From Methanosarcinaceae archaeon (GTDB lineage: Archaea; Halobacteriota; Methanosarcinia; Methanosarcinales; Methanosarcinaceae), in contig JAUVKD010000016.1 in assembly GCA_030596385.1 (NCBI GenBank), positions 1 through 8,754 of the forward strand: a stretch of 8,754 bases of DNA. The letters run 5' to 3'. Position 1 is the first letter of the stretch; each line of letters opens with the position of its first letter. A program made the position numbers and the translations under genes. Positions 1-7,276 of the stretch are shown one piece after another. Under the pieces are notes generated by a model. It was not told where the DNA came from. It worked only from the letters and a program-made list of their open reading frames with translations, and ran no database searches.

Positions 1-1758
1 CAAAAACCTCGCAACGTCGTCTAACCCTGGTTGAAAATTATTAGTTACTACCTGACGATGTGCAATATAGATAATCCAGTTGCCGTAGTCCCACCAACTT
101 AATACACCATATTCAGGCATTTCAGATGCATTCGCATAATAAGAGGTCTGGGGTGTATTTTCTTTAAGCCAATTTAAAGATTCTTCCCAGTCAGAATGAG
201 GTATTAATGGATTAGTTGCTGCAGAAATGCCTACATATAGATTTGGCAAAATAATAATGACAAGTATTGCAATAATTCTCAATCCTTTCCATGTGTCAAT
301 CTTTGTGATTTGTTTATGTTTTTCAATTTTAGTTTTTTTCGATGAAACTTTGTAATGTTTGGTTTGTTTTAATTTCTCAAGATTCATCATTATAAAATAA
401 CCGGTTAATATTGCAATATTAATTGAAAGAAGATACATAAAACGCCTCTGTGAGAGGGTGAGTGAAAAAATGACAATGGTCCAAACCAAAAAAAACACAG
501 TTTCAGGTGGGTAATGTTCTTTTGCCACATTTTTTATACAAATTACAAATGCCCATATAGCTATAAAAAAACTAAATGTAAAACTATACCAGACAGGGGA
601 AAGTGTAAAACGATTGCCTGTATTAAAAAATAGAGGTTGAGCCTCTGAGATGGTTCTAAGTATTTCTCCACTGCCACCCAAATATGTGAATCCGGAAATT
701 ATTGAGTAATATAATGACGGAGAAATAATCTTAATCAAAAATATTCCAATTAATGCAAGTATAAATATTAATAAAGGATAGTACCACCATACAATTTTTT
801 TATTTTTCACTAAACTGGACATAAAGCTTAATATAAACACTGCAATAATAACAAATGTAACGAATGAAACCTGGAACCAAGACAGGAACATCGAACTCAT
901 TTCCAACCCAGGTCGAACTTCTTTTACTACAAAAGGTATTATCAAAATGAGAGTTACGAGCAATGTGACCGAGGATATTATTGTAGTTGGTCCGGATATT
1001 TTGTTTTCTTTTATGTCTAATGTAAATTGTATAAACACATACATAGCTATCAAACCAATAAAAATAGGGGAGCCAATCCATGTTAGCAAAGAAACGGCCA
1101 ATAAAATACCAGCACACACGGCATACATTAAAGGTCTGGTGAAAAAATCTTTAAAATGCATTTTCTTTATATCTACTGACAATACATGATCACTACCAGA
1201 GAGTTTTAATGCTGCTACAAAGAATGCATATGATGCTGTTAATAAAAGTATCTCAGCAACATGATGATCAGAGTAACCAAAAAGTGATTGTTTAATATGG
1301 CTTGGTAAGATAGCTAATACACCTATGCTTATTAAAGCAACATCTTTGTTGAAAATTTTTGAAACTAAAAAATACAATGGTATAAAAGTTAATATTCCTA
1401 ATAATACTGGAAAAAATACAGCTGTTAATTCAACAGTTAATGTGTCAGGTGAACCAAAACCCACAATTAGGGCAAAAAAGGATACAACCTGATCATACAA
1501 AGGAGGCCATCCAACCTCAAATCCGTATGGGAAATTGATATATGTGTCGAATTTAACATTCTCTGGAAAGTGTGTGGTTGTAAATTGTATTCTTCTCAAA
1601 TGGTAATAAGAATCAAAACCAATCGGATGAACTGTATTGTCAACAAAAACTTTTGGGAATGATAATAGCCTGATACAAATCGCAACTGAAGATATTAGCA
1701 CAAAATATAATTTTGTGTTTCCTTTCAGAGAAAAATTATCATCTTGCATTTCATTCAT
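1..1758 (-). CDS. aglB: AglB/STT3-type oligosaccharyltransferase (partial, C-terminus beyond window)
   Basis: This is the membrane enzyme that transfers a lipid-linked oligosaccharide to Asn in N-X-S/T sequons on the outer face of the archaeal membrane. The minus strand reads open from ATG at 1758 through 586 codons to the left edge with no stop or frameshift. STT3 family motifs are visible in order: the first acidic motif at D49 in GFDSYYHLRR; the second at D164-H165-H166 (GYSDHHVAE); TISE at 369-372, matching the TIxE motif of the re-entrant external loop; and WWDYG at 555-559, the sequon-binding signature at the start of the soluble domain. Many hydrophobic segments lie between them, and a Lys-rich cytoplasmic loop sits at about 461-491. 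Family members are usually 750-1000 residues, so the soluble domain with the DK/MI motif lies outside. The second Met, at 1749, is an alternative start. The gene is much more AT-rich than the cluster it diverges from. The family assignment is secure. Confidence 0.93.
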   Translation of the reverse strand, partial: MNEMQDDNFSLKGNTKLYFVLISSVAICIRLLSFPKVFVDNTVHPIGFDSYYHLRRIQFTTTHFPENVKFDTYINFPYGFEVGWPPLYDQVVSFFALIVGFGSPDTLTVELTAVFFPVLLGILTFIPLYFLVSKIFNKDVALISIGVLAILPSHIKQSLFGYSDHHVAEILLLTASYAFFVAALKLSGSDHVLSVDIKKMHFKDFFTRPLMYAVCAGILLAVSLLTWIGSPIFIGLIAMYVFIQFTLDIKENKISGPTTIISSVTLLVTLILIIPFVVKEVRPGLEMSSMFLSWFQVSFVTFVIIAVFILSFMSSLVKNKKIVWWYYPLLIFILALIGIFLIKIISPSLYYSIISGFTYLGGSGEILRTISEAQPLFFNTGNRFTLSPVWYSFTFSFFIAIWAFVICIKNVAKEHYPPETVFFLVWTIVIFSLTLSQRRFMYLLSINIAILTGYFIMMNLEKLKQTKHYKVSSKKTKIEKHKQITKIDTWKGLRIIAILVIIILPNLYVGISAATNPLIPHSDWEESLNWLKENTPQTSYYANASEMPEYGVLSWWDYGNWIIYIAHRQVVTNNFQPGLDDVARFL

Positions 1759-1772
1759 ATTTGCAAAGTTTG

Positions 1773-1781
1773 AATAAATAA
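1773..1781 (-). promoter_or_regulatory. candidate TATA box for aglB
   Basis: On the minus strand this reads TTATTTATT. Archaeal transcription usually starts about 25-28 bases after the TATA centre. That would put the start near 1750, next to the second Met codon (1747-1749) and just inside the first (1756-1758). No clear Shine-Dalgarno sequence precedes either codon, so a leaderless mRNA starting at the second Met is possible. The region is AT-rich throughout, so the box is weakly specific. Confidence 0.35.
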
Positions 1782-1804
1782 CTTCCTATTAACAATCAAA
1801 AAAG

Positions 1805-1812
1805 ATATATAA
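1805..1812 (+). promoter_or_regulatory. candidate TATA box for the glycan operon
   Basis: ATATATAA lies downstream of an A-rich stretch (1795-1803) that could serve as a BRE. Its centre is about 27-28 bases before 1836, so transcription would start almost exactly at the ATG at 1837. This agrees with the lack of a Shine-Dalgarno sequence there and suggests a leaderless mRNA. It is the only obvious promoter for the five-gene run that follows. The spacing is seen; the function is inferred. Confidence 0.5.
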
Positions 1813-1836
1813 TTTATAGATGTCAATGTGTATAGC

Positions 1837-2967
1837 ATGCCTACCATATCAATTGTAATGCCTTCAATGAATGAAGAAAAGACTATTGGAATTTGTATTG
1901 AAAATTCATTGGCTGTTTTTGATAATTATAAACTTAAGGGAGAGATCATAGTAGTTGATAATTCGACTGACAGGACGGCTGAAATTGCAAGGTCTATGGG
2001 CGTAATTGTAATTGATTCGATTAAAGGATATGGGAATGCATACATTGCAGGATTGTCACGCTCTAAAGGAGATTACATTGCCATCGTGGATGCAGACAAT
2101 ACCTATGATATACTTGAATTACAAAGGTTTTTTGATATTTTAATATCGGGCGACGCAGATTTTGTAATCGGTAGCAGGTTAAAGGGAAACATAAAAAAAG
2201 GGGCTATGCCATTACTACATCAATATATTGGTAATCCACTGTTAACATGGCTTTTAAATTTATTATTCAAAACCAGGATATCAGATGCCCATTGTGGGAT
2301 GAGGGCGTTTACAAGGGATGCCCTGAATAAAATGAACATAAAGACGCATGGGATGGAAATGGCATCTGAAATGGTTATTGAAGCAGTTGATAAAGGTTTG
2401 AGGATTAAAGAAGTTCCAATTACTTATTATGTGAGGGATGCCCCATCAAAGTTGAGATCTTTCCAGGATGGTTGGCGGCACCTACGGTTCATGATGCTGT
2501 ATCGGCCTATGCCGTTTCTTTTTGTGCCGGGCGCGTTTGTATTTCTTCTCGGAATGTTTTTGACGGCAACTATCATGTTCAAAGGAGATGTGGTTGAGAA
2601 TCGGCTTCATTCGTTTATTTTAGGCAGCATGCTACTTGTCATAGGGGGCCAGATACTGACTACAGGGGTTTATATGAAGGCATACGGTTTTGTGCACGGT
2701 ATGTATGAACGTGAAGAAGGGTGGTTTAAAAAATTTCTTGATTACCATTCACTTGAAAAGGAACTGCTGGCCGGAGGGTTCGTGGTAACAGTAAGTCTAT
2801 TTCTTGGAGCCAGTGTAGTGTCTACGTGGATAAAGTCAGGATATGGTTCGATTTCTGAGATAGAATTTGCCATAATGGCGATGGTCTTTGGAGCAATCGG
2901 GTTGCAGATGATTTTTATGTCGATATTCTTAAGTGTACTTATGCTGGATATTGATACTGATTGGTGA
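1837..2967 (+). CDS. GT2 glycosyltransferase with C-terminal membrane domain (dolichyl-phosphate sugar synthase-like)
   Basis: The likely role is transfer of a sugar from a nucleotide donor to a polyprenyl/dolichyl phosphate or lipid-linked acceptor at the cytoplasmic face of the membrane. The first 210 or so residues form a GT-A fold: SIVMPSMNEE at 5-14, VVDNSTD at 39-45, the metal-binding DAD at 85-87, and an HCGMRAF segment at 152-158 typical of DPM1/Alg5-like enzymes. Four hydrophobic segments follow, at about 222-248, 258-281, 310-332 and 341-370. The total of 376 residues is longer than soluble DPM1-type enzymes and fits the archaeal membrane-anchored forms. An in-frame GTG at 1828 is possible, but ATG at 1837 starts directly at the conserved strand and sits at the predicted transcription start, so it is preferred. 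It is the first gene of the operon and diverges from aglB. Sugar specificity cannot be read from the sequence. Confidence 0.88.
   Translation: MPTISIVMPSMNEEKTIGICIENSLAVFDNYKLKGEIIVVDNSTDRTAEIARSMGVIVIDSIKGYGNAYIAGLSRSKGDYIAIVDADNTYDILELQRFFDILISGDADFVIGSRLKGNIKKGAMPLLHQYIGNPLLTWLLNLLFKTRISDAHCGMRAFTRDALNKMNIKTHGMEMASEMVIEAVDKGLRIKEVPITYYVRDAPSKLRSFQDGWRHLRFMMLYRPMPFLFVPGAFVFLLGMFLTATIMFKGDVVENRLHSFILGSMLLVIGGQILTTGVYMKAYGFVHGMYEREEGWFKKFLDYHSLEKELLAGGFVVTVSLFLGASVVSTWIKSGYGSISEIEFAIMAMVFGAIGLQMIFMSIFLSVLMLDIDTDW
2963..2967 (+). promoter_or_regulatory. ribosome binding site supporting a TTG start
   Basis: GGTGA overlaps the TGA stop of the GT2 gene and lies 6 bases before the TTG at 2974. 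GGTGA matches the anti-Shine-Dalgarno end of archaeal 16S rRNA. It supports the rare TTG as the true start of the next gene and suggests translational coupling between the two. Confidence 0.6.
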
Positions 2968-2973
2968 ATCAAG

Positions 2974-4110
2974 TTGAAGATTGCATTTGTATATGATGCC
3001 GTGTATCCGTGGATAAAGGGCGGAGCAGAGAAGCGGATATATGAAATTGGAACACGTCTTGCCGTGCGCGGCGATGAGGTCCACCTTTTTGGAATTAAAT
3101 GGTGGGATGGCGAGGACGTTATTGAGTATGACGGCATGGTGTTGCACGGTGTGTGCGCAGCGCAGGAGCTGTATGTTAACAGTAGGCGGTCGATCCCTGG
3201 GACGCTGGTGTTCTCGCTGAAGCTGGTGTGGCATATGTTCCGGGAAAAGTTTGATGTTATTGATGTGAGCGTATTTCCATACTTTTCATGCTTTAGTGTG
3301 AAGTTTGTGTCTGTCTTCAGGAGAACGCCCGTGGTCTTTACATGGCATGAGGTATGGGGTGATCACTGGTATGAGTATATGGGGCGATTGGGGTTTTTTG
3401 GTAAACTTGTGGAGCGCATGGTTTTGTTTTTGTCGTCTAATATTGTTGTGGTGTCGGAGATGACGAAAAAGGACCTGCGATCGCCCGGCCTGGATGGCAA
3501 TAAAATCCGACTCGTTCCAAATGGTGTGGATCTGAAGAAGATCTCTATAGTGACGCCGTCTGATGAAGCCTGTGACGTGCTGTTCGCCGGACGGCTGATC
3601 AGGGAGAAGAATGTGGATGTGCTGCTGGAGGCTGTGGTACAGGTTCGGGAGGATATGCCTGATGTCAAGTGCTGTATCATTGGCACCGGTCCTGAGAAGA
3701 AGCAGCTTGAGGGACTTGCCGCATCGCACGGACTTGTGGATGATGGCAATATCAGGTTTTTCGACTTCATGGAATATGATGAGATGATCGCGCGCATGAA
3801 ATCTTCTAAGGTGCTGGTGCTGCCATCAAGCCGTGAGGGGTTCGGGATGGTGGTGGTAGAGGCCTTTGCGTGCGGCGTGCCTGTGGTTACGGTTGCTGAA
3901 GCGCACAATGCTGCAGCGGAGTTGGTTGATGTGGGGTGTGGGTTTGTTGTTAAGCTTGATGCGCGCGCAATTGCGGGGGCTGTGCGGGAATTGCTGGGGG
4001 ATGAAGAACTTCGGTACAGGATGGGAAAAGCTGCAGAAGAAGCGGGGCGAGGTTATGACTGGGATGGGATTGTTCATGAACTACGGGAACTGTACGAGGA
4101 ACTGATATGA
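2974..4110 (+). CDS. GT4 family glycosyltransferase
   Basis: A retaining GT-B glycosyltransferase of 378 residues, expected to add a sugar from a nucleotide donor to a growing lipid-linked glycan in the cytoplasm. The N-terminal domain opens with a beta strand (KIAFVYDA) and a glycine-rich acceptor loop, KGGAEKRIYEIG, at about 15-26. The C-terminal donor domain begins near VPNGVDL (181-187) and contains GRLIREKN at 206-213, whose R207 and K212 are the usual phosphate contacts. The EX7E motif runs from E288 to E296 (SREGFGMVVVEAF). No signal peptide or membrane span is apparent. The start is TTG, backed by GGTGA at 2963-2967; no in-frame ATG would preserve the conserved first strand. Its stop overlaps the next start in ATGA. 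It is among the more GC-rich genes here (about 47-63% in counted lines). Family assignment is strong; donor and acceptor are unknown. Confidence 0.92.
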   Translation: MKIAFVYDAVYPWIKGGAEKRIYEIGTRLAVRGDEVHLFGIKWWDGEDVIEYDGMVLHGVCAAQELYVNSRRSIPGTLVFSLKLVWHMFREKFDVIDVSVFPYFSCFSVKFVSVFRRTPVVFTWHEVWGDHWYEYMGRLGFFGKLVERMVLFLSSNIVVVSEMTKKDLRSPGLDGNKIRLVPNGVDLKKISIVTPSDEACDVLFAGRLIREKNVDVLLEAVVQVREDMPDVKCCIIGTGPEKKQLEGLAASHGLVDDGNIRFFDFMEYDEMIARMKSSKVLVLPSSREGFGMVVVEAFACGVPVVTVAEAHNAAAELVDVGCGFVVKLDARAIAGAVRELLGDEELRYRMGKAAEEAGRGYDWDGIVHELRELYEELI

Positions 4111-5201
4111 GGATTGCGATATTCCATGATTATATCGGTGCTATTGGCGGCGGGGAGAAGCTGGTGCTGACGCTTGCGCGCGGGCTTGGTGCGGATGTTA
4201 TTACTACTGATGTAGATGCGGATTCTGTCAGGAAGATGGGGTTTGGGGATGTGAATATTATGAGTCTTGGTGGGACTGTGAAGATGCCGCCGCTTAAGCA
4301 GATCTCTGCTTCTTTTAAGTTTGCGATGTGTGATTTTTCGAAGGAGTATGATTTTTTTATTTTTTCGGGGAACTGGGCGCATTTTGCTGCAAGGAGGCAT
4401 GGGCCGAATATGTGGTACTGTTTTACTCCTACAAGGGCATTTTATGATCTCTATAACACATTTTTACAGAGGCAATCTTTCATTACATGCCAATTTTTCA
4501 AGATTTGGGTGGCATTGCATGAGCCTGTAAGCCGTAAATTTGCAAACTATATTGACTATATTGTTACAATATCAGCGAATGTGCAACGAAGAATTAGGAA
4601 ATATTATGGGCGAGATTCTGAGATAGTCTATCCTGCAATTGACATTTCAAAATTCAATTTCAAAAAATCAGGTGCTTTTTGGTTATCTGTGAACCGGTTA
4701 TATCCGGAAAAACGTGTAGAGTTGCAAATTAAAGCGTTCAGGCAAATGCCCGAAGAGAAGTTACTCATCGTTGGAGGTTATGCGAAGGGAGATCATGCTT
4801 CTATATATGTATCACAGCTTTTAAATAATATTCCTAAGAATGTCACATTACTTGGTAGTGTTTCAGAAGATGAGTTGAACAATTTATATGCTACCTGTAA
4901 AGGACATATTACAACGTCGCTTGATGAGGATTTTGGAATGACCCCCCTTGAAGCTATGGCGTCGGGTAAGCCTACGATAGCAGTCAATGAAGGTGGCTAT
5001 CTTGAAACTGTGGATGATGGTATAACCGGAATTCTTGTGACGCCTAACGAAAATGCTATAATGGATGCAGTTAAATTAATCTCCAGTAATCCAGAAAAAT
5101 ATAAAAATGCATGTATGGAACGAGCAAAAGATTTTGATACATCATGTTTTATCAAACAGATGGTCGAAATAATTGAATCGCTTGAGAACAAGCAGGAATA
5201 A
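4107..5201 (+). CDS. GT4 family glycosyltransferase, WbaZ-like
   Basis: A 364-residue GT-B enzyme that should add a hexose, possibly mannose or a deoxyhexose, to the same lipid-linked glycan as its neighbour. Visible motifs are GAIGGGEK at 11-18, CFTPTR at 105-110 (WbaZ-like O-antigen mannosyltransferases carry a similar TPTR/TPPR segment here), the donor-site NRLYPEKR at 196-203 with R197 and K202, and EX7E from E274 to E282 (DEDFGMTPLEAM). Length is normal. ATG at 4107 overlaps the upstream TGA by four bases (ATGA) and is preceded by GAGGA at 4096-4100 with a 6-base spacer, so the two GT4 proteins are probably translationally coupled. Composition changes inside the gene: the first 108 or so codons are G-rich, the rest AT-rich. 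Mannosyltransferase activity is inferred only from the subfamily resemblance. Confidence 0.9.
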   Translation: MRIAIFHDYIGAIGGGEKLVLTLARGLGADVITTDVDADSVRKMGFGDVNIMSLGGTVKMPPLKQISASFKFAMCDFSKEYDFFIFSGNWAHFAARRHGPNMWYCFTPTRAFYDLYNTFLQRQSFITCQFFKIWVALHEPVSRKFANYIDYIVTISANVQRRIRKYYGRDSEIVYPAIDISKFNFKKSGAFWLSVNRLYPEKRVELQIKAFRQMPEEKLLIVGGYAKGDHASIYVSQLLNNIPKNVTLLGSVSEDELNNLYATCKGHITTSLDEDFGMTPLEAMASGKPTIAVNEGGYLETVDDGITGILVTPNENAIMDAVKLISSNPEKYKNACMERAKDFDTSCFIKQMVEIIESLENKQE

Positions 5202-5206
5202 AAAAC

Positions 5207-5971
5207 ATGAGCGAATTATGGGATTACCGGCATCTGACTCTTAAACTTGCAACAAGTGAGTTCAAACTTCGGTATAAAAATTCGTTGCTTGGATTTTTCT
5301 GGTCGCTATTAGAGCCGCTGTTGATGTTGACTGTACTGTATGTGGTTTTTACCAATCTTATGCGTGTAAATGTTGAACATTATCAACTGTTCTTGCTAAT
5401 GGGGATAGTCTCATGGAATATGGTGAGCCGGGGGACGACCATGAGTTTAAATAGCATACTTGGTAAGCCGAGCCTTGTGCAAAAGGTCTATTTTCCAAGA
5501 GAGGTTCTGGTGATCAGTTCGTGTATCACGGCTTTATTGATGTCGATGCTGGAGTTTGTTGTGTTTGCAGCTTTTATGATATTCTTTAAGGTCGTACCAG
5601 GTATTACTATTATTTATTTCCCACTGGTGCTGGCTGTGGAATTCTTGCTGATTCTTGGAGTTTCGTTTGGGTTGGCTGCGCTAAATGTGTATTACAGGGA
5701 TGTGCAATATATCTGGGGAGTAGTGCTGCAGGCAGGTTTTTTTGCAGCTCCGATCATATACCCTTTGTCAATTATTCCTGAAAAATATGTATGGATTATC
5801 ATGTTAAATCCGATGACCAGAATTATCGATATGTTAAGAGGGTCTGTTATTTATTCTTCCATGCCTGCTGCAGGAGATATAATATATGTTACCATATCTA
5901 CTATCTTGATGCTGGTTATCGGATTTGCTATTTTTGCTAAACTTGAACCCGGGTTTGCGGAGGAGATGTGA
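5207..5971 (+). CDS. wzm: ABC-2 type polysaccharide export permease, Wzm/TagG-like
   Basis: The membrane subunit of an ABC exporter that moves a lipid-linked polysaccharide across the cytoplasmic membrane; it pairs with the ATPase encoded directly after it. The 254 residues match the usual Wzm length. The N-terminal cytoplasmic segment ends in the family signature RYKNSLLGFFWSLLEP (22-37). Hydrophobic segments lie at about 27-49, 59-75, 100-128, 133-160, 168-190 and 224-246, giving the expected six spans. YYRDVQYIW (162-170) and NPMTRIIDMLRG (201-212) are typical of the ABC2_membrane family. It starts 5 bases after the preceding stop, with a weak AGGA at 5194-5197, and its stop directly abuts the next ATG. 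In an archaeon the substrate could be a surface polysaccharide or the lipid-linked N-glycan itself; the sequence does not decide this. Confidence 0.93.
   Translation: MSELWDYRHLTLKLATSEFKLRYKNSLLGFFWSLLEPLLMLTVLYVVFTNLMRVNVEHYQLFLLMGIVSWNMVSRGTTMSLNSILGKPSLVQKVYFPREVLVISSCITALLMSMLEFVVFAAFMIFFKVVPGITIIYFPLVLAVEFLLILGVSFGLAALNVYYRDVQYIWGVVLQAGFFAAPIIYPLSIIPEKYVWIIMLNPMTRIIDMLRGSVIYSSMPAAGDIIYVTISTILMLVIGFAIFAKLEPGFAEEM
5959..5965 (+). promoter_or_regulatory. strong Shine-Dalgarno for wzt
   Basis: GGAGGAG lies within the last codons of wzm, 6 bases before ATG at 5972. It is the best Shine-Dalgarno match in the window. It fixes the wzt start and suggests strong, coupled expression of the ATPase with its permease. 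Confidence 0.7.
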
Positions 5972-7216
5972 ATGAAGAACGGTGAGGATGCAATAATTGT
6001 GAAATATCTATGGAAGACATTCAAGCTTCCTCACGACAAACGGAAGACGATCTTTGAATCCATTGCGGGGATCTTTGATGGCAAGCAGGGCTATGAGGAG
6101 TTAGTAGCACTTAAAGACATCAATTTCACAGTGAAGAAAGGCGAAGCTGTAGGTATAATTGGAAAAAATGGATGCGGTAAAAGTACTCTTCTTAAGATTA
6201 TTGCGAATATCTTTCGACCTACGAAAGGTTCGGTCGCGATTAATGGGAAAATCACGCCATTTCTTGAGCTTGGTGTGGGGTTTCAGCCAGACCACACGGC
6301 CAAGGCGAACATCTACATATATGGTGCTATTATGGGATTATCTGACCGGGAGATTGATGCAAAATTAGATGAAATACTTGATTTTTCAGGACTTAGGCGG
6401 TTTGAAGATACGAAACTTAAGAACTTCTCATCAGGTATGCAGGTAAGACTTGCGTTTGCAACTGCTATCCAGACAAATCCTGAGATATTGTTGATGGATG
6501 AGGTGCTGGCTGTGGGTGATCTGGAGTTCCAGCAGAAATGTCTGGATGTTTTCCAGCAGTACATTAAAGAGAAGAAGACGATTGTATTTGTTTCTCATGA
6601 TTTGAACTCGGTAAGACGTTTTTGCAGTAAGGCGCTATTTTTGCGACATGGTGAGCAGGTGGCATTTGGGAATACGAATGAAATAATTGATAAATATGTG
6701 TATGGTGTTGATGTGCAAAAAGATACGAAGGATTTACAACTCGACCCGGAAATAGATGAATCAAATCACTTAAATGAAGATGCAAAGGAGGAAAAAACAA
6801 GGTGGGGTAACAAAAAAGTCGAGATTAATAATGTTAAGTTTATTAATAAATTCGGTAAAGAAAGTACTATGTTCAATTCAAGAGATCCGATGACGATTCG
6901 TATTGAATACAATGTTAACGAAGCAGTGGAGGATCTTCAAATAGGTATTGCAGTCTACTCTGATAATGATGTTATGTGCTATGGCACCAATACAGATATT
7001 CGAGGATATGTGGTTGATACTACGCCTGGCAGTAATGAAATAAATCTTAATATTCACAATCTCACAATGATGGAAGGTAAATTTCATCTCACCGTTGCAG
7101 CCCACAGCAAAGAACACGAACCATACGACTGGCGCGACAAGCAATTTTCGTTTAATGTTGTGAAAAATGGAAATGATGCGGGCTTGTTTGATGTCCCATG
7201 CGAATGGAAACAATGA
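5972..7216 (+). CDS. wzt: ABC polysaccharide export ATPase with C-terminal glycan-binding-type domain, Wzt-like
   Basis: The ATPase that powers the adjacent permease. The nucleotide-binding domain (about 1-240) has Walker A GKNGCGKST at 64-72, a Q-loop Q105, the signature SSGMQ at 153-157, Walker B ending MDE with D176-E177, and the switch His209 in VSHD. A charged linker (about 245-280) leads to a C-terminal beta-rich domain (about 280-414) ending in GLFDVPCEW. Short TagH/KpsT-type ATPases stop near 220-260 residues, so the extra 150 or so residues are significant: in E. coli O8/O9a Wzt this domain binds the modified non-reducing end of the O-antigen before export. The same role here is inference from domain position and length. 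TGA and ATG are adjacent at the upstream border, with a strong GGAGGAG site. The C-terminal coding part is more AT-rich, as is common for such variable domains. Confidence 0.93.
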   Translation: MKNGEDAIIVKYLWKTFKLPHDKRKTIFESIAGIFDGKQGYEELVALKDINFTVKKGEAVGIIGKNGCGKSTLLKIIANIFRPTKGSVAINGKITPFLELGVGFQPDHTAKANIYIYGAIMGLSDREIDAKLDEILDFSGLRRFEDTKLKNFSSGMQVRLAFATAIQTNPEILLMDEVLAVGDLEFQQKCLDVFQQYIKEKKTIVFVSHDLNSVRRFCSKALFLRHGEQVAFGNTNEIIDKYVYGVDVQKDTKDLQLDPEIDESNHLNEDAKEEKTRWGNKKVEINNVKFINKFGKESTMFNSRDPMTIRIEYNVNEAVEDLQIGIAVYSDNDVMCYGTNTDIRGYVVDTTPGSNEINLNIHNLTMMEGKFHLTVAAHSKEHEPYDWRDKQFSFNVVKNGNDAGLFDVPCEWKQ

Positions 7217-7217
7217 G

Positions 7218-7229
7218 TTTATTTATTTA
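7218..7229 (+). promoter_or_regulatory. candidate internal TATA box for gmd, or oligo-T terminator of the upstream operon
   Basis: TTTATTTATTTA starts two bases after the wzt stop. Its centre is about 27 bases before 7250, which would give gmd a leader of about 27 bases containing the AAGGATGA site at 7263-7270. A T-rich run just after a stop codon could equally terminate transcription in archaea. No hairpin is evident. The 60-base gap is the largest inside the plus-strand cluster, so a transcription boundary here is plausible. Confidence 0.4.
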
Positions 7230-7264
7230 CTATGTAGTGGTAATCTAATTCTAAACATGCAAAA

Positions 7265-7270
7265 GGATGA
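7265..7270 (+). promoter_or_regulatory. Shine-Dalgarno for gmd
   Basis: GGATGA lies 6 bases before the ATG at 7277. It supports this start, which also places the nucleotide-binding glycine motif at residues 8-14, as expected for the family. Confidence 0.5.
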
Positions 7271-7276
7271 ATAATC

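Noticed and set aside
800..1117. Minus-strand open frame of 105 codons
   Set aside because: A different frame of the same strand as aglB; its residues are not STT3-like and it sits wholly inside the real gene.
947..1189. Plus-strand open frame of 80 codons
   Set aside because: It lies antisense to aglB, whose 586-codon frame carries all expected STT3 motifs; no Shine-Dalgarno site or recognisable protein.
1..1758. Suspected intergenic or degenerate region at the left end
   Set aside because: The minus strand reads through in one frame from start to edge with motifs at codons 49, 164, 372 and 555, so it is an intact partial gene, not a pseudogene or a gap.
1828..1836. GTG at 1828 as start of the GT2 gene
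   Set aside because: It adds only three residues before the conserved strand, lacks a Shine-Dalgarno site, and lies upstream of the transcript start predicted from the TATA box; ATG 1837 fits better.
3363..3908. Minus-strand open frame of 181 codons opposite the first GT4 gene
   Set aside because: Ser/Thr/Pro-rich low-complexity translation typical of the antisense of a GC-rich gene; no motif, and the plus-strand GT4 motifs are intact.
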